Assembly: GCA_900545185.1 (NCBI GenBank)
Contig: UQYH01000023.1
Span: 1-23,712, forward strand
From: an uncultured Eubacteriales bacterium
Lineage (GTDB): Bacteria > Bacillota > Clostridia > UBA1381 > UBA9506
Length of the DNA: 23,712 nucleotides
Direction: 5' to 3'
The notes below the pieces were generated by a model that had not been told where the DNA came from, searched no databases, and was given only the letters and a program-made list of their open reading frames with translations. A program made the translations under genes and the position numbers. Position 1 is the first letter of the stretch; every line of letters starts with the position of its first letter. Positions 18,601-23,712 of the stretch are shown here, piece by piece.

Positions 18601-19243
18601 CGCTTCGGGCGGAAAATTCGTAACAAACGGATACAGCTACAGTAACCAGTCCGCAGCAAACAAAATAATGGTAGAGGATGCGGGATATTACACCTTTGAG
18701 GTTGTTATGGGACGGACAACTGCTCCACAGTCTTACCCCCTGAACTATTTAATGCTCGACGGTGAGACATATCTTGCCTATAACAATTCATACGCAAATG
18801 CCGAAGATTTATCATCACAATACAAAAATTATGGCCCATATGATGCAAATGTCTTGGGAATGTGGCGATACTCATACAATCAGCCTATCTGGCTGGATAA
18901 GGGTGTTCATATCATTTCCACACACCTGAACAGCATGGGACCAGACCAAGTCAGAAGATACAATTTGGATTACTTTGCATTAACACCTGCCGAGGGTATG
19001 ACGGTTAGCGGCAGCAGTGTTGCCGTTACGGGCGCATATGAGCAGGCTGTCAGCGGAACGGCTGTTCTGGCGCTTTATAACGGAGCGAAGCTGGTTTCCT
19101 TTAAAACGGCTGAGGTCAGCAATACTAAGGCCGTCACGGTAGCAACAACCGAGGATAGAGCCTTTACCGTTGCAAAGCTCTTTGTTTTGAACAGCTTCCG
19201 GGATATGAAGCCCGTTGGTGCAGTTAAGGTATTTGAAAAATAA
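15686..19243 (+). CDS. Exported calcineurin-like metallophosphoesterase with Fn3-like domain and four tandem CBM-like modules
   Basis: A 1185-residue exported two-metal phosphoesterase. All family motifs are present: D44-T-H46, G-D81, G-N117-H118-E119, H213-H214 and G-H248-M-H250, so the active site should bind two metal ions. A possible Fn3-like domain (about 365-472) comes next, then four related beta-sandwich modules starting near residues 478, 634, 801 and 956, each opening with E-x-E and an ASGG segment as in CBM6/35-type domains, and a small C-terminal beta domain (about 1101-1185). The start at 15686 lies 8 nt after GGAG; an ATG two codons earlier is too close to it. The N-terminus is a Sec signal ending VFA-A. 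L-L-G-C17 inside it resembles a lipobox, but the hydrophobic run continues past it. The family covers nucleotide, phosphodiester and phosphosugar substrates; a glycan-linked phosphate is inferred only from the modules. Confidence 0.85.
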   Translation: MKKIIGIVLSGLLLLGCLPVSVFAAAEFTPQTNAVDLRVGILGDTHVGSTSAAAYPFFQDNVNDLVALGENQLDGLVLSGDIIYQPASYDENNYDAVLGVLNQAGLLNKPFVWAMGNHEYPLLSKDETLLAKSRTLFTQKTGQDVRQHVKMNGISFIAAAADDYYGKVSAETEAWLKDEIEASIAADSSNAVNGAFEEGVVPNSAKPVFLTLHHPVSHTIFDLDDTNYTQGFVNYLKSRPQVILLTGHMHMPAELPATMWQDGFSAFQVPHSSGGNLELPDMSNEIGPSDVHQGAMLEVKDNVVSIYKFNTVTNEFIGRPWVIDIPAIVADQTDSNAENDNDHYLYSPDKRENGNVPSFPADTAPSVEINGCSVRVKWPHNAVPGTETPNQQDNFVRGYKVEICDSAGTVITSKIRQADFYYTESRVSNYESTFGLSYDTEYVVNVYPMSGLGLLGTPISKSIKTEADTVPAGATRYEVENYVGSDYPNDVTPNVKASGGKLAGSEWVGSGNLTITVPITIEADGIYNLTYAMGEQTSSNVSAITVKLDGSTIGTNGSSYAQNISNLETYPWNYTPMRLYENKNCVLAAGDHTVTFEIAGVSASYNARKYFIDYFQVAFPEGQTLTANEPLTLELEDFSPNQSWVKDSKDASGGKIMSSSWTNADPDLYIPVKISDAGYYDVEYVVGKTKAPASYNQLNVAILDSNKTTTLHSLGNNLSGNDNTFTEKAYENSYDSMPMIRNKYSKLWLDEGLVYVNVDVLVFTYGDGSINHSKFNLDYFKFTPVADTRVTISSGAPTTFEFEKFIPIEGQTTFMEDSGASGGGYIYNGWISTATYNIPITVEQSGYFDIEYVLGKKKSNDHSAWTLKIGDWVIGSSSDSDTIDRGSYTTEAYAANPLSKFRENGVWLEKGNYILVFDVDKMNNGAGNHCTFVADYMKFTPKAMPKLNAKGALVVEYEDYAVSNSDVKDDAAASGGKFVTNGYSYSNQSAANKIMVEDAGYYTFEVVMGRTTAPQSYPLNYLMLDGETYLAYNNSYANAEDLSSQYKNYGPYDANVLGMWRYSYNQPIWLDKGVHIISTHLNSMGPDQVRRYNLDYFALTPAEGMTVSGSSVAVTGAYEQAVSGTAVLALYNGAKLVSFKTAEVSNTKAVTVATTEDRAFTVAKLFVLNSFRDMKPVGAVKVFEK
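17117..18997 (+). repeat. Four tandem CBM-like repeats in the phosphoesterase
   Basis: Equivalent glutamate codons of the E-x-E signature fall at 17117, 17585, 18086 and 18551, giving periods of 156, 167 and 155 codons. Each unit also carries ASGG about 20 residues on, a phrase of the type AGYYDVEYVVGK or SGYFDIEYVLGK, and a closing segment such as FNLDYFKFTP. The units differ enough to be an old expansion. Confidence 0.85.
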
Positions 19244-19295
19244 AACATAATCATACGCAGGCTGTGATTCATCCGGCATGCCTGCGTATCGGCTG

Positions 19296-19321
19296 AAAAA
19301 GAGCGAAGACAGCTTCGCTCT
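19296..19321 (-). terminator. Candidate intrinsic terminator on the minus strand (left end of the element)
   Basis: Read on the minus strand, AGAGCGAAG pairs with CTTCGCTCT around a 4-nt loop and is followed by a run of T residues (the A-run at 19296-19300 on the plus strand). It faces out of the element toward the phosphoesterase gene. Confidence 0.55.
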
Positions 19322-19521
19322 CAGACTGTCGAAAAACTATATTACCATCCAACTGGGGGAGTTGTCAGAAGGGGATCCCCCTCTGACTTAAAAATGCGGT
19401 TTTCGCGGGCGTGTACCGCAAAAACCGCTCCTATAAAGGGCTGGCGCGGTGAGCGCCGCGCGAGCGAAAGCTCTCGAAGAGAGATTTCGACTTGAAGCGT
19501 GTCGACTTTTTCGACACGCTC

Positions 19522-19548
19522 AGAGCGAAGACAGCTTCGCTCTTTTTC
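19522..19548 (+). terminator. Intrinsic terminator on the plus strand (right end of the element)
   Basis: AGAGCGAAG (19522-19530) pairs with CTTCGCTCT (19535-19543) around the loop ACAG, directly followed by TTTTTC. This is a textbook rho-independent terminator. It should end transcripts of the phosphoesterase gene and would separate it from the GH20-like gene that starts at 19607. Confidence 0.8.
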
Positions 19549-19606
19549 TAAAAAACATATTACGGATAAAACAATGTAAAACGGTATCTCAAAAAGGAGT
19601 CAAACT

Positions 19607-21403
19607 ATGTTTAACGATGAAAAAGTCCGGGAAATAAGAAACAGGATATTTAACCTGGTTCACTTTGTATATGACGGAACGATTGAGGTTGTTGATTTTA
19701 ACGGAGTCAAGGTTACGGCAAACGGCGACTGCGTAACGCTCGGCGCTTCGTCACCGAATGAGCTTGCCAGAGCATTCTTTTTGTTTGCAATGGAAAAAGC
19801 TGCGGGAAAAAGCAATATTGACATTGTTCAAAAACCTGTTTTTGACAGGCTTGGTGTTATGCTCTCGGTGCAATATCCCATGAAGCCGGAGGCGGTTGTC
19901 AATTATATGGAGATTATGGCAGCGCTGGGATATAACTATTTGCTTATGTATATGGAAACAAGCTACGAGGTTAAAGCTTATCCGTTCTTTGGTTATATGC
20001 GCGGCAGATACACGCCGGAAGAATTGAAATATATTGACAACGAGGGTGCAAAACTCGGCATAGAGGTCATTCCTTGTATTCAAACCTTCGGACATATGAC
20101 GGATTATCTGCGCTGGCCTGCGGCCACGGCAGTTAAAGACAATGCGGAGTGTCTTCTTGCCGACTGTGAGGAAACCTATACATTTATCGAGGCGATGATT
20201 TCGACAGTCAGCAGCATATTCAAAAGCCGCAGAATTCATATAGGCTTTGACGAAACGCGCGGCATGGGACTCGGAAGGTATTTAATCAATCATGATTATC
20301 CCGACAGAACCGAGCTGTTTTGCAGACATCTTGACAGAGTTAAGGCAATTTGCGAAAAATATAGTCTTAGCCCCCTTATGTGGAGTGACATGCCCTTCCG
20401 CCTGGGCGGAGACGGCTATTCGGATGAATACGATGCCAAGAGTGTGATTCCGCCGAGAGTTTCTGAGGCAACGGCCAATGTCGGTATGTGCTTTTGGGAT
20501 TATTATAATGTGGAATATGAGCCGTATGATAAAACCCTTAAAAGACATTTGGAACTGTTTCCCGATTCGGACATCATTTTTTCGGGCGCTTCGTGGGTGC
20601 TGGATAACCACATTATGAATATGCCGCATACTTTAAGAGCCACCATTCCCGCACTGGAGGCGTGCATTGACAATCATATCCGGGATGTTAACGCCACAAT
20701 ATGGGGCAATGCAGGCAATACCAATCTTGAACAGAGCCTGCCGGGGCTTGCGATATTCAGCGAGTATTGTTATATGGGTAAACAGTGTACAAAGGATGAT
20801 ATATATAAAGTGTCGGAATTTGCAACCGGCTTGTCACGAAGATATATTGAAGCCATTTCAGAATTTCATCTGGGCTACAAAAATTCTCTTAAACTTGGCT
20901 CAAGGCTCATTTGGTGTGATGTGTTATTTGAACTGATGCGCTTTAACCTTGATTATGCCCGGGCAAAGGAAAGGCTGCAAAAGGCATTGGATATTATTAA
21001 TGAAGAAAAGGGAAATTATATTTGCCCGAAAGAATATGCGCAAGTGGTGTTTAAAATTGCAATCATGAAATGTGATGTTTTGGGCGGACTGCGGAAGGCC
21101 TACAAGTCCGGCGATACGGACTTTATGCAAAAAACAGCGGATGAATATATACCGGCACTTATACCGCTGTATGAAAAACTGAGCGAATATAGGACATCGC
21201 TTTGGATGATGGGGACAAAGCCCTTTGGTGTAGAAAGGCTGCAAATTCAATATGCAGGCATCATTGCAAGACTTAAGTTTGCACAGAGCAGAATTAAAGA
21301 CTATCTTGCAGGCACAATCAGTCAAATTGAAGAACTGGAGCAGGAAATTCTTGATGAAGGATATGTGGATTGGCTGGATGACAGTGATCACTATATCTCG
21401 TAA
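19607..21403 (+). CDS. GH20-like beta-N-acetylhexosaminidase family protein, cytoplasmic
   Basis: A 598-residue protein without a signal peptide, so likely cytoplasmic. A short N-terminal alpha/beta part (about 1-85, with ELARAFFLFAMEK) resembles the GH20 leading domain. A TIM barrel follows: FDRLGVMLSVQYPMKPEAV, LGYNYLLMYME, then GIEVIPCIQTFGH163, and the catalytic motif H211-I-G-F-D215-E216. In GH20 the Asp positions the substrate acetamido group and the Glu is the acid/base, so both key residues are kept. The usual second Gly of H-x-G-G-D-E is Phe214, a subgroup difference. The C-terminal 200 residues are helical. Expected action is removal of terminal GlcNAc or GalNAc from imported oligosaccharides. 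An AAAAAGGAG site precedes the ATG. It lies behind a terminator, so it probably has its own promoter. Exact substrate is unknown. Confidence 0.8.
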   Translation: MFNDEKVREIRNRIFNLVHFVYDGTIEVVDFNGVKVTANGDCVTLGASSPNELARAFFLFAMEKAAGKSNIDIVQKPVFDRLGVMLSVQYPMKPEAVVNYMEIMAALGYNYLLMYMETSYEVKAYPFFGYMRGRYTPEELKYIDNEGAKLGIEVIPCIQTFGHMTDYLRWPAATAVKDNAECLLADCEETYTFIEAMISTVSSIFKSRRIHIGFDETRGMGLGRYLINHDYPDRTELFCRHLDRVKAICEKYSLSPLMWSDMPFRLGGDGYSDEYDAKSVIPPRVSEATANVGMCFWDYYNVEYEPYDKTLKRHLELFPDSDIIFSGASWVLDNHIMNMPHTLRATIPALEACIDNHIRDVNATIWGNAGNTNLEQSLPGLAIFSEYCYMGKQCTKDDIYKVSEFATGLSRRYIEAISEFHLGYKNSLKLGSRLIWCDVLFELMRFNLDYARAKERLQKALDIINEEKGNYICPKEYAQVVFKIAIMKCDVLGGLRKAYKSGDTDFMQKTADEYIPALIPLYEKLSEYRTSLWMMGTKPFGVERLQIQYAGIIARLKFAQSRIKDYLAGTISQIEELEQEILDEGYVDWLDDSDHYIS

Positions 21404-21450
21404 AAAGGCCGCGGAGGCCGCGTAATCCGACACCCGGATTTTCGTTTATT
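21404..21450 (+). terminator. Two small hairpins between the GH20-like and GH42-like genes
   Basis: CGCGG (21410-21414) pairs with CCGCG (21418-21422), and AATCCG (21424-21429) pairs with CGGATT (21435-21440) before the T-rich TTCGTTTATT. The second could work as a weak terminator or attenuator. GGCCGCG is also directly repeated here (21407 and 21416). Confidence 0.4.
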
Positions 21451-21468
21451 AAAGGAGGAACTATTGAT

Positions 21469-23463
21469 ATGATAACGCTTAGACTGGGCGCGAGACATAC
21501 GGAGGCACATGAAGCAGCGGCGCTTGCGGAGTCCCTTAAAAAGTTTGACGGCGCTTGTGATAATGTGTGGCTTCAAACGCTGTACGGCTATCCGACGATG
21601 GAGGAACACAAGAAGGCCGCGGATAACTTTAAAAAGGCTGCAAAAATTTTTCGTGATGCCGGTATAGAGGTTTCGTTTCAGGTCAGCAATACCATAGGGC
21701 ACGGAGAATATATGAAATCCAGATCGTTTGCCGGTCTTAAATACCCCGGCAGCAAGGTTCAATATATGGTCGGCCCGGATGCTGTGGTGTCCCCCTATTG
21801 TTTTTGCTGGTTTGGGGAACAGTTCAGACAATATATTTATGAATCTGTTCAAATGTATGCCGAGGTGAAGCCGGAAAGCGTATGGATAGATGACGACTTA
21901 AGGGGCGGCAATCATGCGCCGGTAGAATACGGGTGTTATTGTGATGACTGTATCGCCAGGTTTAACACTAAATACGGAAGCAATTTCAGCCGTGAGGAGC
22001 TTGTTAACGAGATTAACTACGGAGATGTTATATGGCGTGAGCGGTATATAGAGCAAATCCGTCAGGGCATGGCAGAGGTGGCAGCGGTCGTAACAAAGGC
22101 GGTACATTCCGTATCGCCGGAAACCGTTATGGCTTATCAGACGGCAAGGGATACAAGCTATACAGGCAGCGATATGAATCATGTATTCGACAAAATGAAG
22201 GAGATTACCTCTTATGCGCCGCGTATCCGTCCCGGCGGCGGATTTTATTGCGACAAGGAGCCGCGCGGCATGATTAAAAAGGCCCTGCTGTTAAATTATA
22301 CAAACAATTATGCCCCGGATTACGTTGTTGAAAAATGGGCCGAGGTGGAAAACACGCCCGACGTCATGTTCGGCAAAAGCATGGAGGGTATGTGTAAGGA
22401 ATCGTCCCTATACCTGGCATATGGCTGCACAGGCCTTACATATGCCGCCATTATGTCACCGTACGAGCATCTGTCCGAATACGAGCGGATTTTTAAATGG
22501 CTTTCGCTGTATCGCCCTTTTTGGGAAAAGATTGCGGCGCATAACAGAAACACCTCCTGTTCCGGCGTATGCGTGTATCCGACAAAGGACGGCCATAAAA
22601 AACCGCTGTCAAAGGGTCAAGAGGCATTTTCCTGGTGCACGGCCTTTCCGTACAGAGGCAAGGAATTGGCAACGTGCGGTATACCTATATCTCATGATGC
22701 GCAAAATGCCCGTGTATACATGATTGATTCTGAAATGGCAGATTATTTGAGTGACGAGGATATAGAATTTTTGCTTGCGCATCCTGTTGTAACAGACGGC
22801 CATGCCGTGCAAAAGCTGCTGGACAGGGGCTACGGAAACAGGATTCCTTTAACAATCGGAGACGTCAAGAGCGATAATGTTGCAGAACATTTTTCATCTC
22901 ATGCCGTTTGCGGAAAATATGCCGGGGATCACTGGGAGGAAAGCTTTTTTTCGGGCGTATCCATGAAGCCCTGTACCGTTACCGGCGGAGAACCGCTGGG
23001 CGAATTTGCGGATAACATAACACAAGAAAAATGCGGCCAAACAGGCTCTATATGCCAAACGTTTGATGCTGACGGCAATCCCTTGTCTAAATGGGCTGTT
23101 TTCGGCTATTGCGTTTGGAAAGATGTGATAAGCTCGGGTAAGCGCTATCAGATTCTTCATGCAATTGACGCGGTGTCGAATCATTCTTTACCTGCCATAC
23201 TGGAAAATAACGACCAAATGGTTGTGATTCCGAGAGCCGACAAAAACGGCAAAACCGTCAGCGTGGCGCTTATGAGCTGCTGCATCAGTGAGTCGGAAGA
23301 ACTCGTTTTGAAGGTTCGTAACCCCATAGGCAATACCTTCAGTTATATAAAGGCCAAGGGTGCGGTTATGAAGGCAGCTGCCGAACAGAAAGAAAATGAA
23401 TGGATTGTTAAGCTTCCTTCCGTCGGTCCATGGGAGATGATTGTTTTACTGATCGAGCCGTAA
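21469..23463 (+). CDS. GH42-like TIM-barrel protein of unknown specificity
   Basis: A 664-residue protein with no signal peptide, likely cytoplasmic. The first 380 or so residues look like a clan-A TIM barrel: barrel strands such as VWLQTLYGYPT, AGIEVSFQVSN and VWIDDDLRGG. G-C156-x-C158-x-x-C161 (GCYCDDC) matches the C-x-C-x-x-C zinc cluster known in GH42 beta-galactosidases, and C111 or C113 could be the fourth ligand. Where GH42 normally has D-N-E with the acid/base Glu, this protein has I140-D-D-D-L (D141-D143), so chemistry or specificity may differ. The middle (about 400-500, with RVYMIDSEMADYLSDEDIEFLLAHPVVTDG) resembles the GH42 trimerisation domain, and the last part is a beta domain. 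An AAAGGAGG site sits 10 nt before the ATG. It probably acts on imported oligosaccharides with the GH20-like enzyme. The GH42 relation is likely but not certain. Confidence 0.65.
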   Translation: MITLRLGARHTEAHEAAALAESLKKFDGACDNVWLQTLYGYPTMEEHKKAADNFKKAAKIFRDAGIEVSFQVSNTIGHGEYMKSRSFAGLKYPGSKVQYMVGPDAVVSPYCFCWFGEQFRQYIYESVQMYAEVKPESVWIDDDLRGGNHAPVEYGCYCDDCIARFNTKYGSNFSREELVNEINYGDVIWRERYIEQIRQGMAEVAAVVTKAVHSVSPETVMAYQTARDTSYTGSDMNHVFDKMKEITSYAPRIRPGGGFYCDKEPRGMIKKALLLNYTNNYAPDYVVEKWAEVENTPDVMFGKSMEGMCKESSLYLAYGCTGLTYAAIMSPYEHLSEYERIFKWLSLYRPFWEKIAAHNRNTSCSGVCVYPTKDGHKKPLSKGQEAFSWCTAFPYRGKELATCGIPISHDAQNARVYMIDSEMADYLSDEDIEFLLAHPVVTDGHAVQKLLDRGYGNRIPLTIGDVKSDNVAEHFSSHAVCGKYAGDHWEESFFSGVSMKPCTVTGGEPLGEFADNITQEKCGQTGSICQTFDADGNPLSKWAVFGYCVWKDVISSGKRYQILHAIDAVSNHSLPAILENNDQMVVIPRADKNGKTVSVALMSCCISESEELVLKVRNPIGNTFSYIKAKGAVMKAAAEQKENEWIVKLPSVGPWEMIVLLIEP

Positions 23464-23581
23464 TCGTATATGACCTCCGATACGAGAGTATATGGAGAGT
23501 GCGTGCGGCAGAGCAGCTGCATACGAGTATATGCTTGCAGGCTTGGAAAACAGTACTGATATGAAAGAGGTGACATTGCAG

Positions 23582-23712
23582 ATGAAAAGGATGATTTCTG
23601 TTTTTATTGTATGGCTCTGCCTGACCAATGTATTTTTGTTCCGTGCTTCGGCAGCCGGCAGTGTTCATGACTTATCTGTCATAAGTGAATTTGATGCGCA
23701 AACACAAGCATC
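23582..23712 (+). CDS. Start of an exported protein, cut by the window end
   Basis: Only the first 43 codons are present. The sequence MKRMISVFIVWLCLTNVFLF followed by RASAAG is a clear signal peptide, probably cut after ASA. The mature start, GSVHDLSVISEFDAQTQA, shows no recognisable domain. An AAAGAGGTG site lies about 11 nt before the ATG at 23582; an in-frame ATG at 23561 would add seven residues but has a poorer site. It follows the GH42-like gene by 118 nt in the same direction and probably continues the locus as another secreted protein. Confidence 0.65.
   Translation, partial: MKRMISVFIVWLCLTNVFLFRASAAGSVHDLSVISEFDAQTQA

Larger units (their letters stand above)
19295..19548. mobile_element. 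MITE-like palindromic repeat element with near-inverted 42-nt ends
   Basis: The left end (19295-19336) and the reverse complement of the right end (19507-19548) agree at 35 of 42 positions by eye; the outer 14 nt (GAAAAAGAGCGAAG) match exactly. Each end contains a 22-nt palindrome (19300-19321 and 19522-19543) that is identical in direct orientation. The interior has further stems: GTCAGA/TCTGAC around GGGGATCCCC (19364-19387), GCGGTTTT/AAAACCGC with inner GCGG/CCGC (19396-19428), GCGCGG/CCGCGC (19444-19461), GAGC-GAAA-GCTC (19462-19473) and a 9-bp stem GCGTGTCGA/TCGACACGC (19497-19519). It encodes no protein. No target-site duplication was identified, so mobility is inferred from structure; it could be a non-mobile intergenic palindrome family. 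Confidence 0.6.
19244..19606. other. Gene-free 363-nt interval holding hairpins and a palindromic element
   Basis: No convincing gene is seen here. From left to right it holds a 10-bp stem (ATACGCAGGC at 19253-19262 with GCCTGCGTAT at 19280-19289, 17-nt loop, no T-run), the 254-bp MITE-like element described separately, and 58 nt of AT-rich leader before the GH20-like gene, ending in an AAAAAGGAG ribosome site. I could not find a convincing promoter in that leader. Confidence 0.7.

Noticed and set aside
19244..19606. Riboswitch or structured regulatory RNA before the GH20-like gene
   Set aside because: The stems are mostly separate simple hairpins with inverted ends and match no riboswitch fold I know; a repeat element explains them better.
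20924..21433. 169-codon open frame on the minus strand over the end of the GH20-like gene
   Set aside because: Antisense shadow of a clear coding region; protein sequence is low in any known motif and has no supporting start signal.
23464..23581. Near direct repeat (ACGAGAGTATATG / ACGAGTATATG) before the last gene
   Set aside because: Two short imperfect copies with no clear spacing or promoter context; not enough to call an operator.
1..23712. tRNA, rRNA, CRISPR array or transposase gene
   Set aside because: None was recognised on either strand: no cloverleaf, no regular spacer array, and no transposase-like protein.

Overview
The window looks like a carbohydrate-use locus from a Gram-positive, low-to-mid GC member of the Bacillota, most likely a gut or anaerobic Clostridia. 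The signs are a YesM/YesN-type two-component pair, an LplABC-type sugar importer without its own ATPase, S-layer-homology (SLH) surface proteins, and strong AGGAGG ribosome binding sites before nearly every gene. I cannot name the genus from sequence alone. Parts of the layout recall pectin- and hemicellulose-degrading Clostridia that anchor their enzymes with SLH domains, but that is only an impression.

Layout. From 1 to 1957 on the minus strand lie a sensor kinase (cut by the window edge) and its AraC-type response regulator. A divergent intergenic region (1958-2165) carries candidate promoters in both directions. Everything from 2166 onward is on the plus strand: two permeases and a lipoprotein solute-binding protein (2166-5938); after two hairpins, a secreted three-part beta-helix protein resembling GH141 (6030-9371); two SLH proteins (9383-12958 and 12971-15511); a secreted metallophosphoesterase with four tandem carbohydrate-binding-like modules (15686-19243); a 254-bp MITE-like palindromic element with outward-facing terminators (19295-19548); a cytoplasmic GH20-like protein (19607-21403); a GH42-like TIM-barrel protein of unknown specificity (21469-23463); and the start of another exported protein (23582 to the window end).

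How the genes may work together (inference). The kinase would sense an extracellular glycan or oligosaccharide and the regulator would switch on the importer operon. The beta-helix protein and the CBM-rich phosphoesterase would act outside the cell on a complex, perhaps phosphorylated or decorated, glycan. The two SLH proteins would bind the wall and could hold or capture the glycan. The solute-binding protein and permeases would import oligosaccharides, powered by an MsmX-like ATPase encoded elsewhere. The GH20-like and GH42-like proteins, which have no signal peptides, would finish degradation in the cytoplasm.

The least explained parts are the non-catalytic 1191-residue SLH protein with a duplicated module of about 333 residues, the 846-residue SLH protein with a large unrecognised body, the phosphoesterase-4xCBM fusion, the GH42-like protein with an altered acid/base region, and the terminator-ended palindromic element.
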